A stretch of 43,692 nucleotides of DNA. Origin: Clostridium sp. GTDB lineage: Bacteria; Bacillota; Clostridia; Acetivibrionales; Acetivibrionaceae. Where the stretch lies: the NCBI GenBank assembly GCA_012517995.1, contig JAAYTS010000147.1:1-43692 (forward strand), given 5' to 3'. Within the stretch, counting starts at the first letter, position 1. The number at the start of each line of letters is the position of its first letter. Both the position numbers and the translations under genes were made by a program. This document shows, piece by piece, positions 8,803 to 16,764 of this stretch. The notes under the pieces are model-generated. The model saw nothing but the letters and a program-made list of their open reading frames with translations. It made no database searches and was not told the origin of the DNA.

Positions 8803-8979
8803 ATGAAAAAATGGTGGCAATGTCCAATTTGTAGAGAACACAAGATGGTTGAAGAAGATTCAAATTGTACAAGATGTTCTAACTGTGGCAGGTTTTTTGA
8901 TGGAGAGAGAAATGAAATTAATGTAAATATATCTTTATATGATTTAGCCCCCATAGATAGACAATGTGATTTAAATTAA
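8803..8979 (+). CDS. Small zinc-ribbon protein
   Basis: A 58-residue protein beginning MKKWWQCPICREHK. Four cysteines in two pairs (CPIC and CSNCG, with another Cys at CTRC) form a likely rubredoxin-like zinc ribbon in the first 35 residues; the acidic tail has no clear feature. The start at 8803 is set by GGGGAGATGATAGT just upstream, although the frame is open a further 13 residues. It follows the second pilT and ends before a clear terminator, so it may be the last gene of that transcript. Function unknown. Confidence 0.7.
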   Translation: MKKWWQCPICREHKMVEEDSNCTRCSNCGRFFDGERNEINVNISLYDLAPIDRQCDLN

Positions 8980-8991
8980 TACTTTATTATT

Positions 8992-9021
8992 AAAAAAACA
9001 GGTTATATAACCTGTTTTTTT
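8992..9021 (+). terminator. Intrinsic terminator after zinc-ribbon gene
   Basis: A perfect palindrome of 30 bases: seven A, CAGGTTA, TA, TAACCTG, seven T. It lies 13 bases after the zinc-ribbon gene. The A-run and T-run on either side make it able to work in both directions, although the nearest gene downstream is also on the plus strand. Confidence 0.85.
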
Positions 9022-9064
9022 AACGAAATTTATTGTATTATTATATTTTTTATCCTCAGAATTA

Positions 9065-9073
9065 TGATATAAT
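9065..9073 (+). promoter_or_regulatory. Extended -10 promoter for the S41-like gene
   Basis: TGATATAAT gives a consensus -10 (9068-9073) with the TG of an extended -10 element. No good -35 is visible at 16-18 bases upstream. It sits between a terminator and the gene at 9116. Confidence 0.45.
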
Positions 9074-9115
9074 TTTATAGAAAGTGTCGATAATTCTTAG
9101 ATGGAGGAATATAAT

Positions 9116-10219
9116 ATGAAAATAAAAAAGTACAAACTTAAAAAACCTCTTAATACCATAAATGCAATTTTACTAATAATAGTAGGGATTCTTCTTGTGT
9201 TTTCCAGACAGTGGGCTGGGATTGTTTTTTTTGCAGCTGTTTTTGTAAACTGTCTATATTATCTTGTATCAAATAAAAATAATTCCATTAAAAACACAGT
9301 ATATATTATATGTGCTGTAATTATTGCCCAAGGGGCATTATTAGGCATTTATGATTTTACAAAAAATATTCTTTATGCTGATGGTGCATATGTATATAAA
9401 TCTGATGTGGAAGATATAATAAATTTACTTGAAAATGAAAGTCTTAACAACTCTTTTGTAGATAAAGATGAATATATCAGTATGAAAGAAAATTTATTAA
9501 ATAAAGTATTCATTAAAAAAAGCCATGTGGAAGATTATTTAAATGAGGCAAAAATGCTAAGCAGGCAGAATGAAATGTATTTTTCTTACGTCAGTAAAAT
9601 AGAAGATGAAAAGAAAGAGTGCAAAGAAAATACAGAATCTATTTTTGAAAAGCAAGGTCCTGAAGTGTTTGAATATATTAAAATATCTGAATTTGAAGAA
9701 TGTAATTTAGAAGATTTAAAGAAGAGATTAGAAGAAAAAAAGAATGATACTTTAGTAATTGATTTAAGGGGCAACAAAGGTGGAAAAAGAGATGTATTGA
9801 TAGATATAGCTTCGTTGTTCTTACCAAAAGGCGAAGAAATTATGACTATTCATGGAAAAAATCTAATGACAACTTATTTCTCAAAAGGCAATAATTATAA
9901 TTTTGATAAAATTTTATTTCTTGTAGACAAGTCAACAGCTTCTTGTGCGGAAATATTGGCACTTTCACTAAAGAACCACTATATGGATAAGGTTAAGGTA
10001 ATAGGAAATAAAACAGTAGGGAAAGGAGTGGGTAAAAGTGTTGCTAAGTATAGCAAAAGTGGTATTGAAGTTGGTGTTGTAACTTCAACATGGACTGTGG
10101 CCAATGAAGATGTAAATGCACTATTTGAACATATAGAAAATGACAGCGATGGAAGAAAGTTTGAAAGTGAAGATGATTATTTTAGTGCAGTGGTTACAAT
10201 TTTGTCCGAAACACAATAG
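9116..10219 (+). CDS. Membrane-anchored S41 (C-terminal processing) family peptidase-like protein
   Basis: The start is the ATG at 9116, with GGAGG eight bases upstream; 367 residues. Two to three hydrophobic segments occupy about residues 15-85, then a helical charged stretch to about 200. The C-terminal part matches the S41 core: VIDLRGNKGG, then STASCAEILALSLK with the expected nucleophile Ser276, and NKTVGKGVGK with the expected general base Lys303, the spacing found in CtpA-type Ser/Lys dyads. No PDZ domain is visible between the membrane part and the protease core, which is unusual for CtpA/CtpB. It appears to be a compact, membrane-tethered protease; substrate unknown. Confidence 0.8.
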   Translation: MKIKKYKLKKPLNTINAILLIIVGILLVFSRQWAGIVFFAAVFVNCLYYLVSNKNNSIKNTVYIICAVIIAQGALLGIYDFTKNILYADGAYVYKSDVEDIINLLENESLNNSFVDKDEYISMKENLLNKVFIKKSHVEDYLNEAKMLSRQNEMYFSYVSKIEDEKKECKENTESIFEKQGPEVFEYIKISEFEECNLEDLKKRLEEKKNDTLVIDLRGNKGGKRDVLIDIASLFLPKGEEIMTIHGKNLMTTYFSKGNNYNFDKILFLVDKSTASCAEILALSLKNHYMDKVKVIGNKTVGKGVGKSVAKYSKSGIEVGVVTSTWTVANEDVNALFEHIENDSDGRKFESEDDYFSAVVTILSETQ

Positions 10220-10336
10220 TGTATATTTTTTATTAAATTGAATATTGAACTATTAATTAGAAAACAACTAATAAAATAGAATTTATTTTTTCCGATAACT
10301 TAATATATAAAAAAATAAAGATAGGAGATAATTAAA

Positions 10337-10648
10337 ATGGGTGAATTTAAAGATAATTTATATACACGTGCTGGATTTGAGAATCTTACTGAAAATATTG
10401 TGTTAGAGGTATTGGAAAAATTTACAAAAGATACTGAAGAGATGGGAAAAAAAGAATATTGCAAATGCTGGATTTGTTTAGCAGATGTTGCTGCAATTGT
10501 CCTTAATCAATTAAAACCCAATTATTGCTCAAACTTTATTGACAAAGATGTAAATAATGAGTATTTTACAAATTTAAGAACTAAAGTTGTTGAAATGATA
10601 GATAAAGCTTTTGAAGTTGTTAAAAAAAATCCTCATCACAACTGCTGA
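10337..10648 (+). CDS. ComFB family (late competence development) protein
   Basis: The 103-residue protein has the ComFB pattern: an N-terminal helix, then YCKCWICLADVAAIVLNQLKPNY with Cys42, Cys44 and Cys47, and a further Cys after the NQLKPNY segment. The cysteines probably bind zinc. In Bacillus subtilis comFB lies in the comF operon; ComFB-domain proteins in cyanobacteria have been reported to bind cyclic di-nucleotides. AGGAGAT precedes the start. No comFA or comFC is adjacent. The pilT genes 1.6 kb upstream make a link to pilus-based motility or DNA uptake attractive, but that is inference. Confidence 0.85.
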   Translation: MGEFKDNLYTRAGFENLTENIVLEVLEKFTKDTEEMGKKEYCKCWICLADVAAIVLNQLKPNYCSNFIDKDVNNEYFTNLRTKVVEMIDKAFEVVKKNPHHNC

Positions 10649-10723
10649 TTTTTTGATAAAGCCCATCTGTTGCAACAATGCAAATAGTTTGAAAATAACG
10701 CAAAAAAGTAGGTTAATTAATTT

Positions 10724-10751
10724 TTGCTAAATAATACTTGAGTTATATAAT
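10724..10751 (+). promoter_or_regulatory. Probable promoter for eno
   Basis: TTGCTA (10724-10729) and TATAAT (10746-10751) are separated by 16 bases. This leaves a leader of about 135 bases before the enolase start. No other good pair was seen between the ComFB gene and eno. Confidence 0.45.
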
Positions 10752-10894
10752 AACAATATGTACAATATAGATATAAATCTTTTGAAACGAACTTTGTACT
10801 ATTGATAAATATTTAGTTAAGGGAGTTTCAAAAAATTTAAAACCAAATTACTTTATATTATCTAAAAGTTTACTACATGAAGGGAGAGAATTAA

Positions 10895-12196
<1,302 letters not shown>

Positions 12197-12362
12197 TATA
12201 AAAAAAGTACAAGTAATTTAAGGTTTCATATTTCTATGGTTTAGCGTTAGAATGTTGGACTTTGTTAAAAAAATATTTTATAAAAAACGTTTTACTGCTT
12301 GTTTTTATGTTGCTTATATGATATTATAATTATTGTTAATTTTTTAGGAGGTGTCCTTAAGA

Positions 12363-12602
12363 ATGCAAATAGCAGTTTCTATTTTACACATATTGTTTTC
12401 AATATCAATTATAGTTATTGTATTGTTGCAATCAGGTAAACAAGCAGGGCTGTCAGGCTCTATAGCAGGCGGTGCAGAAACGTTTTTTGGTAAAAACAAG
12501 GGCAGAACCATTGATGCACTGCTCAGTAAATATACAGCAGTTGCGGCCATAGGATTTTTGATTACTTGTATAGCTTTACAACTTATACTGAACTCTAAGT
12601 AA
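12363..12602 (+). CDS. secG: Preprotein translocase subunit SecG
   Basis: SecG is the small accessory subunit of the SecYEG channel. The protein has two hydrophobic segments (about residues 1-22 and 55-76) around a polar loop holding LLQSGKQAGLSGSIAGGAETFFGKNKGR, the most conserved part of SecG. I choose ATG 12363 (79 residues), 11 bases after GGAGG; an in-frame GTG at 12351 overlaps the ribosome binding site. It lies between eno and rnr as in many Firmicutes, and a terminator follows it. Confidence 0.93.
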   Translation: MQIAVSILHILFSISIIVIVLLQSGKQAGLSGSIAGGAETFFGKNKGRTIDALLSKYTAVAAIGFLITCIALQLILNSK

Positions 12603-12609
12603 AAAAAGG

Positions 12610-12634
12610 CTGTGGCTTTCCACAGTTTTTTTTT
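12610..12634 (+). terminator. Intrinsic terminator after secG
   Basis: CTGTGG (12610-12615), loop CTTT, CCACAG (12620-12625), then nine T. A run of A precedes the stem. It starts only 8 bases after the secG stop. Confidence 0.9.
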
Positions 12635-12795
12635 AATAATCTTGTATTTCTCATATTATTTTAGTAATATGAAAAATGAGTCTTTTTACGGACAATAAAT
12701 AAATGTAACTATTCGAATATTTATAGCGGACAAGTGTATAAATAATATAATTTCGTTGCAATATAATTGAATAAAAAATGGAGGTATAAGTTTCA

Positions 12796-13347
12796 ATGGA
12801 AAGAGAACAAGCGCTTAAAGAATTAAAAGGCAGAGTAAAGAGTGAAAATTTGATAAAACATTCTTTAGCAGTTGAGGCAATAATGAAGGATTTAGCATTA
12901 TACTTTAAAGAAGACATAGATAAATGGGGTTTAGCCGGACTGTTACATGATATTGACTATGACAAAACAGCGGATGACCCTTCAAAGCATAGCATTGTTG
13001 GAGCAGAAATACTTGAAACATTAAACGTAGAAAGTTCTATTATTTATGCAGTTAAAGCACATAATGAAATGCATGGAATGGAAAGAAAGAGAAAGATGGA
13101 CAAGGCATTATATTGTGCTGACCCCGTTTCAGGATTAATAATTGCATCAGCGTTAATACTTCCTTCTAAAAAGCTAGAGGATGTAACAGTGGAATTTGTA
13201 TTAAAAAGAATGAATGAAAAGGGTTTTGCTAAAGGAGCAAACAGAGAACAAATTAAATCATGTGAAGAGTTAGGCATTTCTTTGGAGAAATTCATAGAAA
13301 TATCTTTGAATGCAGTGAAAAAAATTTCAGATGAGTTAGGACTTTAA
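12796..13347 (+). CDS. HD domain-containing protein
   Basis: A 183-residue protein of the HD metal-dependent phosphohydrolase superfamily. His20-type and HD motifs can be seen: KHSLAVEAIMKDLA, GLLHDIDYDKT, KHSIVGAEIL and KAHNEMHG provide the usual metal ligands, with a late Asp in ALYCADPVSG. The same arrangement occurs in HDIG-type proteins found next to metabolic and RNA genes in Clostridia. ATGGAGGTATAAGTTTCA precedes the ATG. The substrate cannot be told from sequence. A terminator lies upstream, so it probably has its own promoter. Confidence 0.85.
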   Translation: MEREQALKELKGRVKSENLIKHSLAVEAIMKDLALYFKEDIDKWGLAGLLHDIDYDKTADDPSKHSIVGAEILETLNVESSIIYAVKAHNEMHGMERKRKMDKALYCADPVSGLIIASALILPSKKLEDVTVEFVLKRMNEKGFAKGANREQIKSCEELGISLEKFIEISLNAVKKISDELGL

Positions 13348-13469
13348 GAATGAACAGCAACATTTTAGTTAATAATAATATCGTATGAAAAAAAGTTTGC
13401 TGTATACTTTTTTAGTCCTAGAAAAAGGAGGGTAACGCTGTTTTATTTTTAAGACAGCTAAGGTTTTTT

Positions 13470-15764
13470 ATGACAGATACTTTAATGGCAGATAGAAAAA
13501 GAAAGATAGTTGCATTTATGAGAGAAGACGCATATAAGCCTCTTTTGTTTGATGAACTTCTTACAGTTCTTGATGTACCAGAAGAGGATGCAGGAAAACT
13601 TGCAGAAGTTTTAGAAGAGCTTGAGTCAGAAGGAATAATTTTTAAAACCAAAAAAGACAGATATGGGGTTCCTGAAAGAATGAACCTTAGTTCTGGCATT
13701 TTTCAAGGAAATGAAAGAGGTTATGGTTTTGTAATCACAGATAATGGAGAAGGTGATATTTTCATTTCTTCTGACAGCTTAAATGGTGCAATGCATAATG
13801 ACAGAGTTATAGCAAGAATTAACAAGAAAGCTGTAGGAGGCAAAAGATCAGAAGGGGAAATAATTAAAATTGTAAAAAGGGCAAATAAAACTGTTGTAGG
13901 CACATTTGAAAGCAGCAAGAATTTTGGCTTTGTAATTCCTGATGATAAAAGAATTTCTGGTGATATATACATACCTCAAAATGAGATAAATGGTGCAGTG
14001 TCAGGACAAAAAGTAGAGGCTAAAATACTTGTATGGCCCAAAAAAAGAAGAAATGCAGAAGGAACTATAATTGAAATAATTGGGGATAAAAATCAGCCTG
14101 GAACTGATATTTTATCAATTATTAAGTCGCACAATTTAAAGGAAGAATTTCCAAAAGAAGTAATAGAAGAGGCGGAATCTATAAGCCAGACTGTTACAGA
14201 CGAGATGAAAAAAGGCAGGCGTGATATAAGGGATTTAAGAATGGTTACAATAGATGGGGAAGATGCCAAAGATTTTGATGATGCTGTTTCCATAGAAAAG
14301 CTTCCAAATGGGGATTTTATTTTAGGAGTTCACATTGCAGATGTAAGTTATTATGTAAAAGAAAACTCACCCCTTGACAGAGAAGCTTTAAAAAGGGGAA
14401 ACAGCGTTTATTTAGTTGACAGAGTACTGCCTATGTTGCCTGTGGCTTTGTCAAATGGTATATGCAGCTTAAATCCAAAAGAAGACAGACTTGCCTTATC
14501 AGTGATGATGAAAGTTAATTCTGAAGGGACAGTTATTGAACACGATATTTTTGAGAGCGTTATAAAGTCAACTGAGAGGATGACATATACAGATGTATAT
14601 AAAATTCTTGTTGAAGATGATGAAGACTTAAAAGAAAAATACAAGTATTTATTAGAAGATTTTTATGCAATGGAAGAACTTGCACAGATACTTAAAGAAA
14701 AGAGAATTAAAAGGGGAGCTATAGATTTTAATTTTGATGAAGCTAAAATAGTTCTTGATGAAAAGGGTATACCTATAGAAATAAAAAAACGGGAAATAAC
14801 CATTGCAAATAGTATTATAGAAGAATTTATGATTTTATGTAATGAAACTGTTTCAGAACATTTTTTCTGGACAAACACCCCTTTTCTTTATAGAATTCAT
14901 GAAGAACCCGACCGGGAGAAAATCGAGTCATTCGCAGAATTTGTATATAATTTAGGGTATACTGTAAAGGGGCTTAGTAAAATTCATCCAAAGGCTTTTC
15001 AAGATCTTTTGGAAAAAGTAAAGGGAACTAAAGAAGAAACTATAATAAGCACTGTTATGTTGAGGTCAATGCAAAAAGCTAAATATAGTTATATTAATCA
15101 TGGGCATTTTGGACTGGCTACAAAGTATTATTCTCATTTTACAGCACCCATTAGAAGATATTCTGACTTGGTTATTCACAGGATTATAAAAGAGTTTTTA
15201 AAAGGCAAAATAAACGCTAGAAGAGAAGATGTGCTGAGGGAAAAACTTCCCGATATTGCAAAGACTTGCTCAGAAAGAGAAAGAATAGCAGAAGAAGCAG
15301 AAAGAGAAACAGAGGATCTTAAAAAAGTAGAGTATATGAAAAAACATGAAGGGGAAGTTTTTGAAGGGGTTATTTCAAGCGTTACTTCCTTTGGCATGTT
15401 TGTTGAATTGGACAATACAGTAGAAGGTCTTGTTAGAATGAGCAATATGGTAGATGACTACTATGTATATAATGAAAAACAGTACTGCCTTATTGGGGAA
15501 AGAACCAGAAAGATTTACCGCATAGGCAATGTTGTAAAAGTTAAGTTGATTAAGGCAGATGTGGATGCAAGACAAATTGAATTTATCATCGAAGAAGATG
15601 ATAAAGAAAAAACTAAAGAAAAAACTAAAGAAAAAACTAAAGAAAAAACTAAAGAAAAGTCATCTGATATTAAAGGTCCAAAACGCAAACGTAAAAAGAT
15701 AGACGAGAAGGTGCTGCGCCATGTTAAAGGTCAAAAAAAGAGAAAGAAAAAAAGAGGCAATTGA
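13470..15764 (+). CDS. rnr: Ribonuclease R
   Basis: A 764-residue 3'-5' exoribonuclease of the RNase II/RNB family, degrading structured RNA in the cytoplasm. Order: winged-helix-like N terminus (1-60), two cold-shock OB folds (about 70-215, FQGNERGYGFVITDNGEGDIF and FESSKNFGFVIPDD), the RNB catalytic domain with DGEDAKDFDDAV near 261-272, an S1 domain (about 625-710, GEVFEGVISSVTSFGMFVEL) and a Lys-rich tail. The tail holds an in-frame TKEK repeat. The ATG at 13470 has only a weak AAGG before it; a strong GGAGGG lies 40 bases upstream with no in-frame start near it. smpB, the usual next gene, is missing here. Confidence 0.96.
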   Translation: MTDTLMADRKRKIVAFMREDAYKPLLFDELLTVLDVPEEDAGKLAEVLEELESEGIIFKTKKDRYGVPERMNLSSGIFQGNERGYGFVITDNGEGDIFISSDSLNGAMHNDRVIARINKKAVGGKRSEGEIIKIVKRANKTVVGTFESSKNFGFVIPDDKRISGDIYIPQNEINGAVSGQKVEAKILVWPKKRRNAEGTIIEIIGDKNQPGTDILSIIKSHNLKEEFPKEVIEEAESISQTVTDEMKKGRRDIRDLRMVTIDGEDAKDFDDAVSIEKLPNGDFILGVHIADVSYYVKENSPLDREALKRGNSVYLVDRVLPMLPVALSNGICSLNPKEDRLALSVMMKVNSEGTVIEHDIFESVIKSTERMTYTDVYKILVEDDEDLKEKYKYLLEDFYAMEELAQILKEKRIKRGAIDFNFDEAKIVLDEKGIPIEIKKREITIANSIIEEFMILCNETVSEHFFWTNTPFLYRIHEEPDREKIESFAEFVYNLGYTVKGLSKIHPKAFQDLLEKVKGTKEETIISTVMLRSMQKAKYSYINHGHFGLATKYYSHFTAPIRRYSDLVIHRIIKEFLKGKINARREDVLREKLPDIAKTCSERERIAEEAERETEDLKKVEYMKKHEGEVFEGVISSVTSFGMFVELDNTVEGLVRMSNMVDDYYVYNEKQYCLIGERTRKIYRIGNVVKVKLIKADVDARQIEFIIEEDDKEKTKEKTKEKTKEKTKEKSSDIKGPKRKRKKIDEKVLRHVKGQKKRKKKRGN
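15603..15660 (+). repeat. 12-bp tandem repeat inside rnr
   Basis: The unit AAAGAAAAAACT occurs four times in perfect tandem (15603-15650), then a partial copy. Because 12 is a multiple of three it encodes repeated Thr-Lys-Glu-Lys and copy-number change would not shift the frame. It lies in the basic tail after the S1 domain. Confidence 0.95.
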
Positions 15765-16212
15765 TACTTTTTTAGTAAGTGCATGTTTAATAGGTGTGGA
15801 TTGTAAGTATAACGGAAAAAACAATTTAAATGACACCCTTATAAAACTTAGTGATAAATATGAATTTATACCTGTTTGCCCTGAACAGTTAGGGGGTTTT
15901 TCAACCCCAAGACCTAAGGCGGAAATAGTTTGTGAGAATTTAGCTAAAGGCATCATCAAGGTGATCAGGGAAAATGGAGAAGATGTTACAAAATACTTTA
16001 AAAATGGAGCTTACCAAGTTCTAAAAATTGCAAGGTTAATGAAAATTAAAAAAGCCATTTTGAAAGAAAAAAGTCCTTCTTGTGGAGTTTATAAAATATA
16101 TGATGGATCTTTTACAGGAAAACTAACAGATGGAAGTGGTGTGACAACTGAACTTTTAAAAGAAAATGGAATAAAAGTTTTTAATGAATATGACCTGGAA
16201 AAGTTCTTATAA
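15721..16212 (+). CDS. DUF523 family protein
   Basis: The 163-residue protein has the three DUF523 blocks: FLVSACLIGVDCKYNGKNN, CPEQLGGFSTPRPKAEIV and KEKSPSCGVYKIYDGSF. These cysteines are invariant in the family and may bind a metal or cluster; the function is not established. The ATG overlaps the end of rnr by 44 bases and is preceded by AGAAGGTG at good spacing. It carries about 16 extra basic residues before the usual DUF523 beginning, encoded where it overlaps the rnr tail. Translation coupling to rnr is likely. Confidence 0.85.
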   Translation: MLKVKKRERKKEAIDTFLVSACLIGVDCKYNGKNNLNDTLIKLSDKYEFIPVCPEQLGGFSTPRPKAEIVCENLAKGIIKVIRENGEDVTKYFKNGAYQVLKIARLMKIKKAILKEKSPSCGVYKIYDGSFTGKLTDGSGVTTELLKENGIKVFNEYDLEKFL

Positions 16213-16267
16213 TGTGTCTGTTTAATCTTATCAACTCTTCTTATTTAACAAGTTAAGGAAACTTATA

Positions 16268-16293
16268 AGGGAGAGGCAAATCTACCTCTCCCT
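16268..16293. terminator. Possible bidirectional terminator between converging genes
   Basis: AGGGAGAGG (16268-16276), loop of 8, CCTCTCCCT (16285-16293). It lies between the 3' ends of the DUF523 gene (plus strand) and the HPr-like gene (minus strand). T-richness after the stem is modest on either strand. Confidence 0.6.
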
Positions 16294-16315
16294 ATATGTG
16301 TTTTGCGTTATGTGT

Positions 16316-16543
16316 TTATGCTAAAAATCCTTTGATATCGTTTTCAAATTCTTCGCAAGAATCAGTATGAACGTCTACTCTAATTGGTTTGCTTAAGTCT
16401 AGGCTGAAGATTCCCATGATTGATTTTGCATCCACAACGTATCTACCTGAAGTTAAGTCAATATCGAAATCATATTTATTAACTATATTAACAAAATCCT
16501 TAACGTCAGTAATGGATTTTAAGTTGATATTAAATGATTTCAT
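16316..16543 (-). CDS. HPr-like protein without the phosphorylatable histidine
   Basis: A 75-residue protein with the HPr fold signature around DAKSIMGIFSL, where Ser41 matches HPr Ser46, the target of HPr kinase. The N-terminal active-site segment, normally GLHARPA with His15, is replaced by LKSITDVKDFVN, and the protein has no histidine there, so it cannot carry phosphate for the PTS by the usual route. AGGAGG precedes the start. Such HPr-like proteins recall Crh, in which His15 is also lost. A regulatory role is inferred. It is the only minus-strand gene in this part of the window and has its own promoter. Confidence 0.85.
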   Translation of the reverse strand: MKSFNINLKSITDVKDFVNIVNKYDFDIDLTSGRYVVDAKSIMGIFSLDLSKPIRVDVHTDSCEEFENDIKGFLA

Positions 16544-16576
16544 AAAAAATTCCTCCTTTATTGTGTTCTATTTTAT

Positions 16577-16605
16577 ATATTATCCTGTTTAGGGTTGCAA
16601 GTCAA
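16577..16605 (-). promoter_or_regulatory. Promoter for the HPr-like gene
   Basis: On the minus strand TTGACT (16605-16600) and TAATAT (16582-16577) are separated by exactly 17 bases. A second overlapping pair, TTGCAA with TATAAA, is also spaced by 17. The start codon lies about 35 bases downstream of the -10. Confidence 0.65.
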
Positions 16606-16700
16606 TCGGGAACTTGCTAAAATTTTCTTAAGTTTTTTATATGAATTGTGAAATAGCTAAGAAAATCTTTCTATAAACAAAAAATATTCATTGAATAAAG

Positions 16701-16709
16701 TGTTATAAT
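16701..16709 (+). promoter_or_regulatory. Extended -10 promoter for mtaB
   Basis: TGTTATAAT gives a consensus -10 (TATAAT, 16704-16709) with the TG of an extended element. The -35 region is weak. It is 55 bases upstream of the mtaB start and divergent from the HPr-like promoter. Confidence 0.5.
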
Positions 16710-16764
16710 AGAGTAAATTGTGAAAAATAAAAGATAAAGTTTTTGAAAAAAGAGAGGAAGAACA

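Noticed and set aside
12651-12917. 88-residue minus-strand frame before and inside the HD-domain gene
   Set aside because: No ribosome binding site and it overlaps the start of a well-supported gene.
16389-16592. 67-residue plus-strand frame
   Set aside because: Antisense to the HPr-like gene, which has its own promoter, AGGAGG and recognisable HPr segment.
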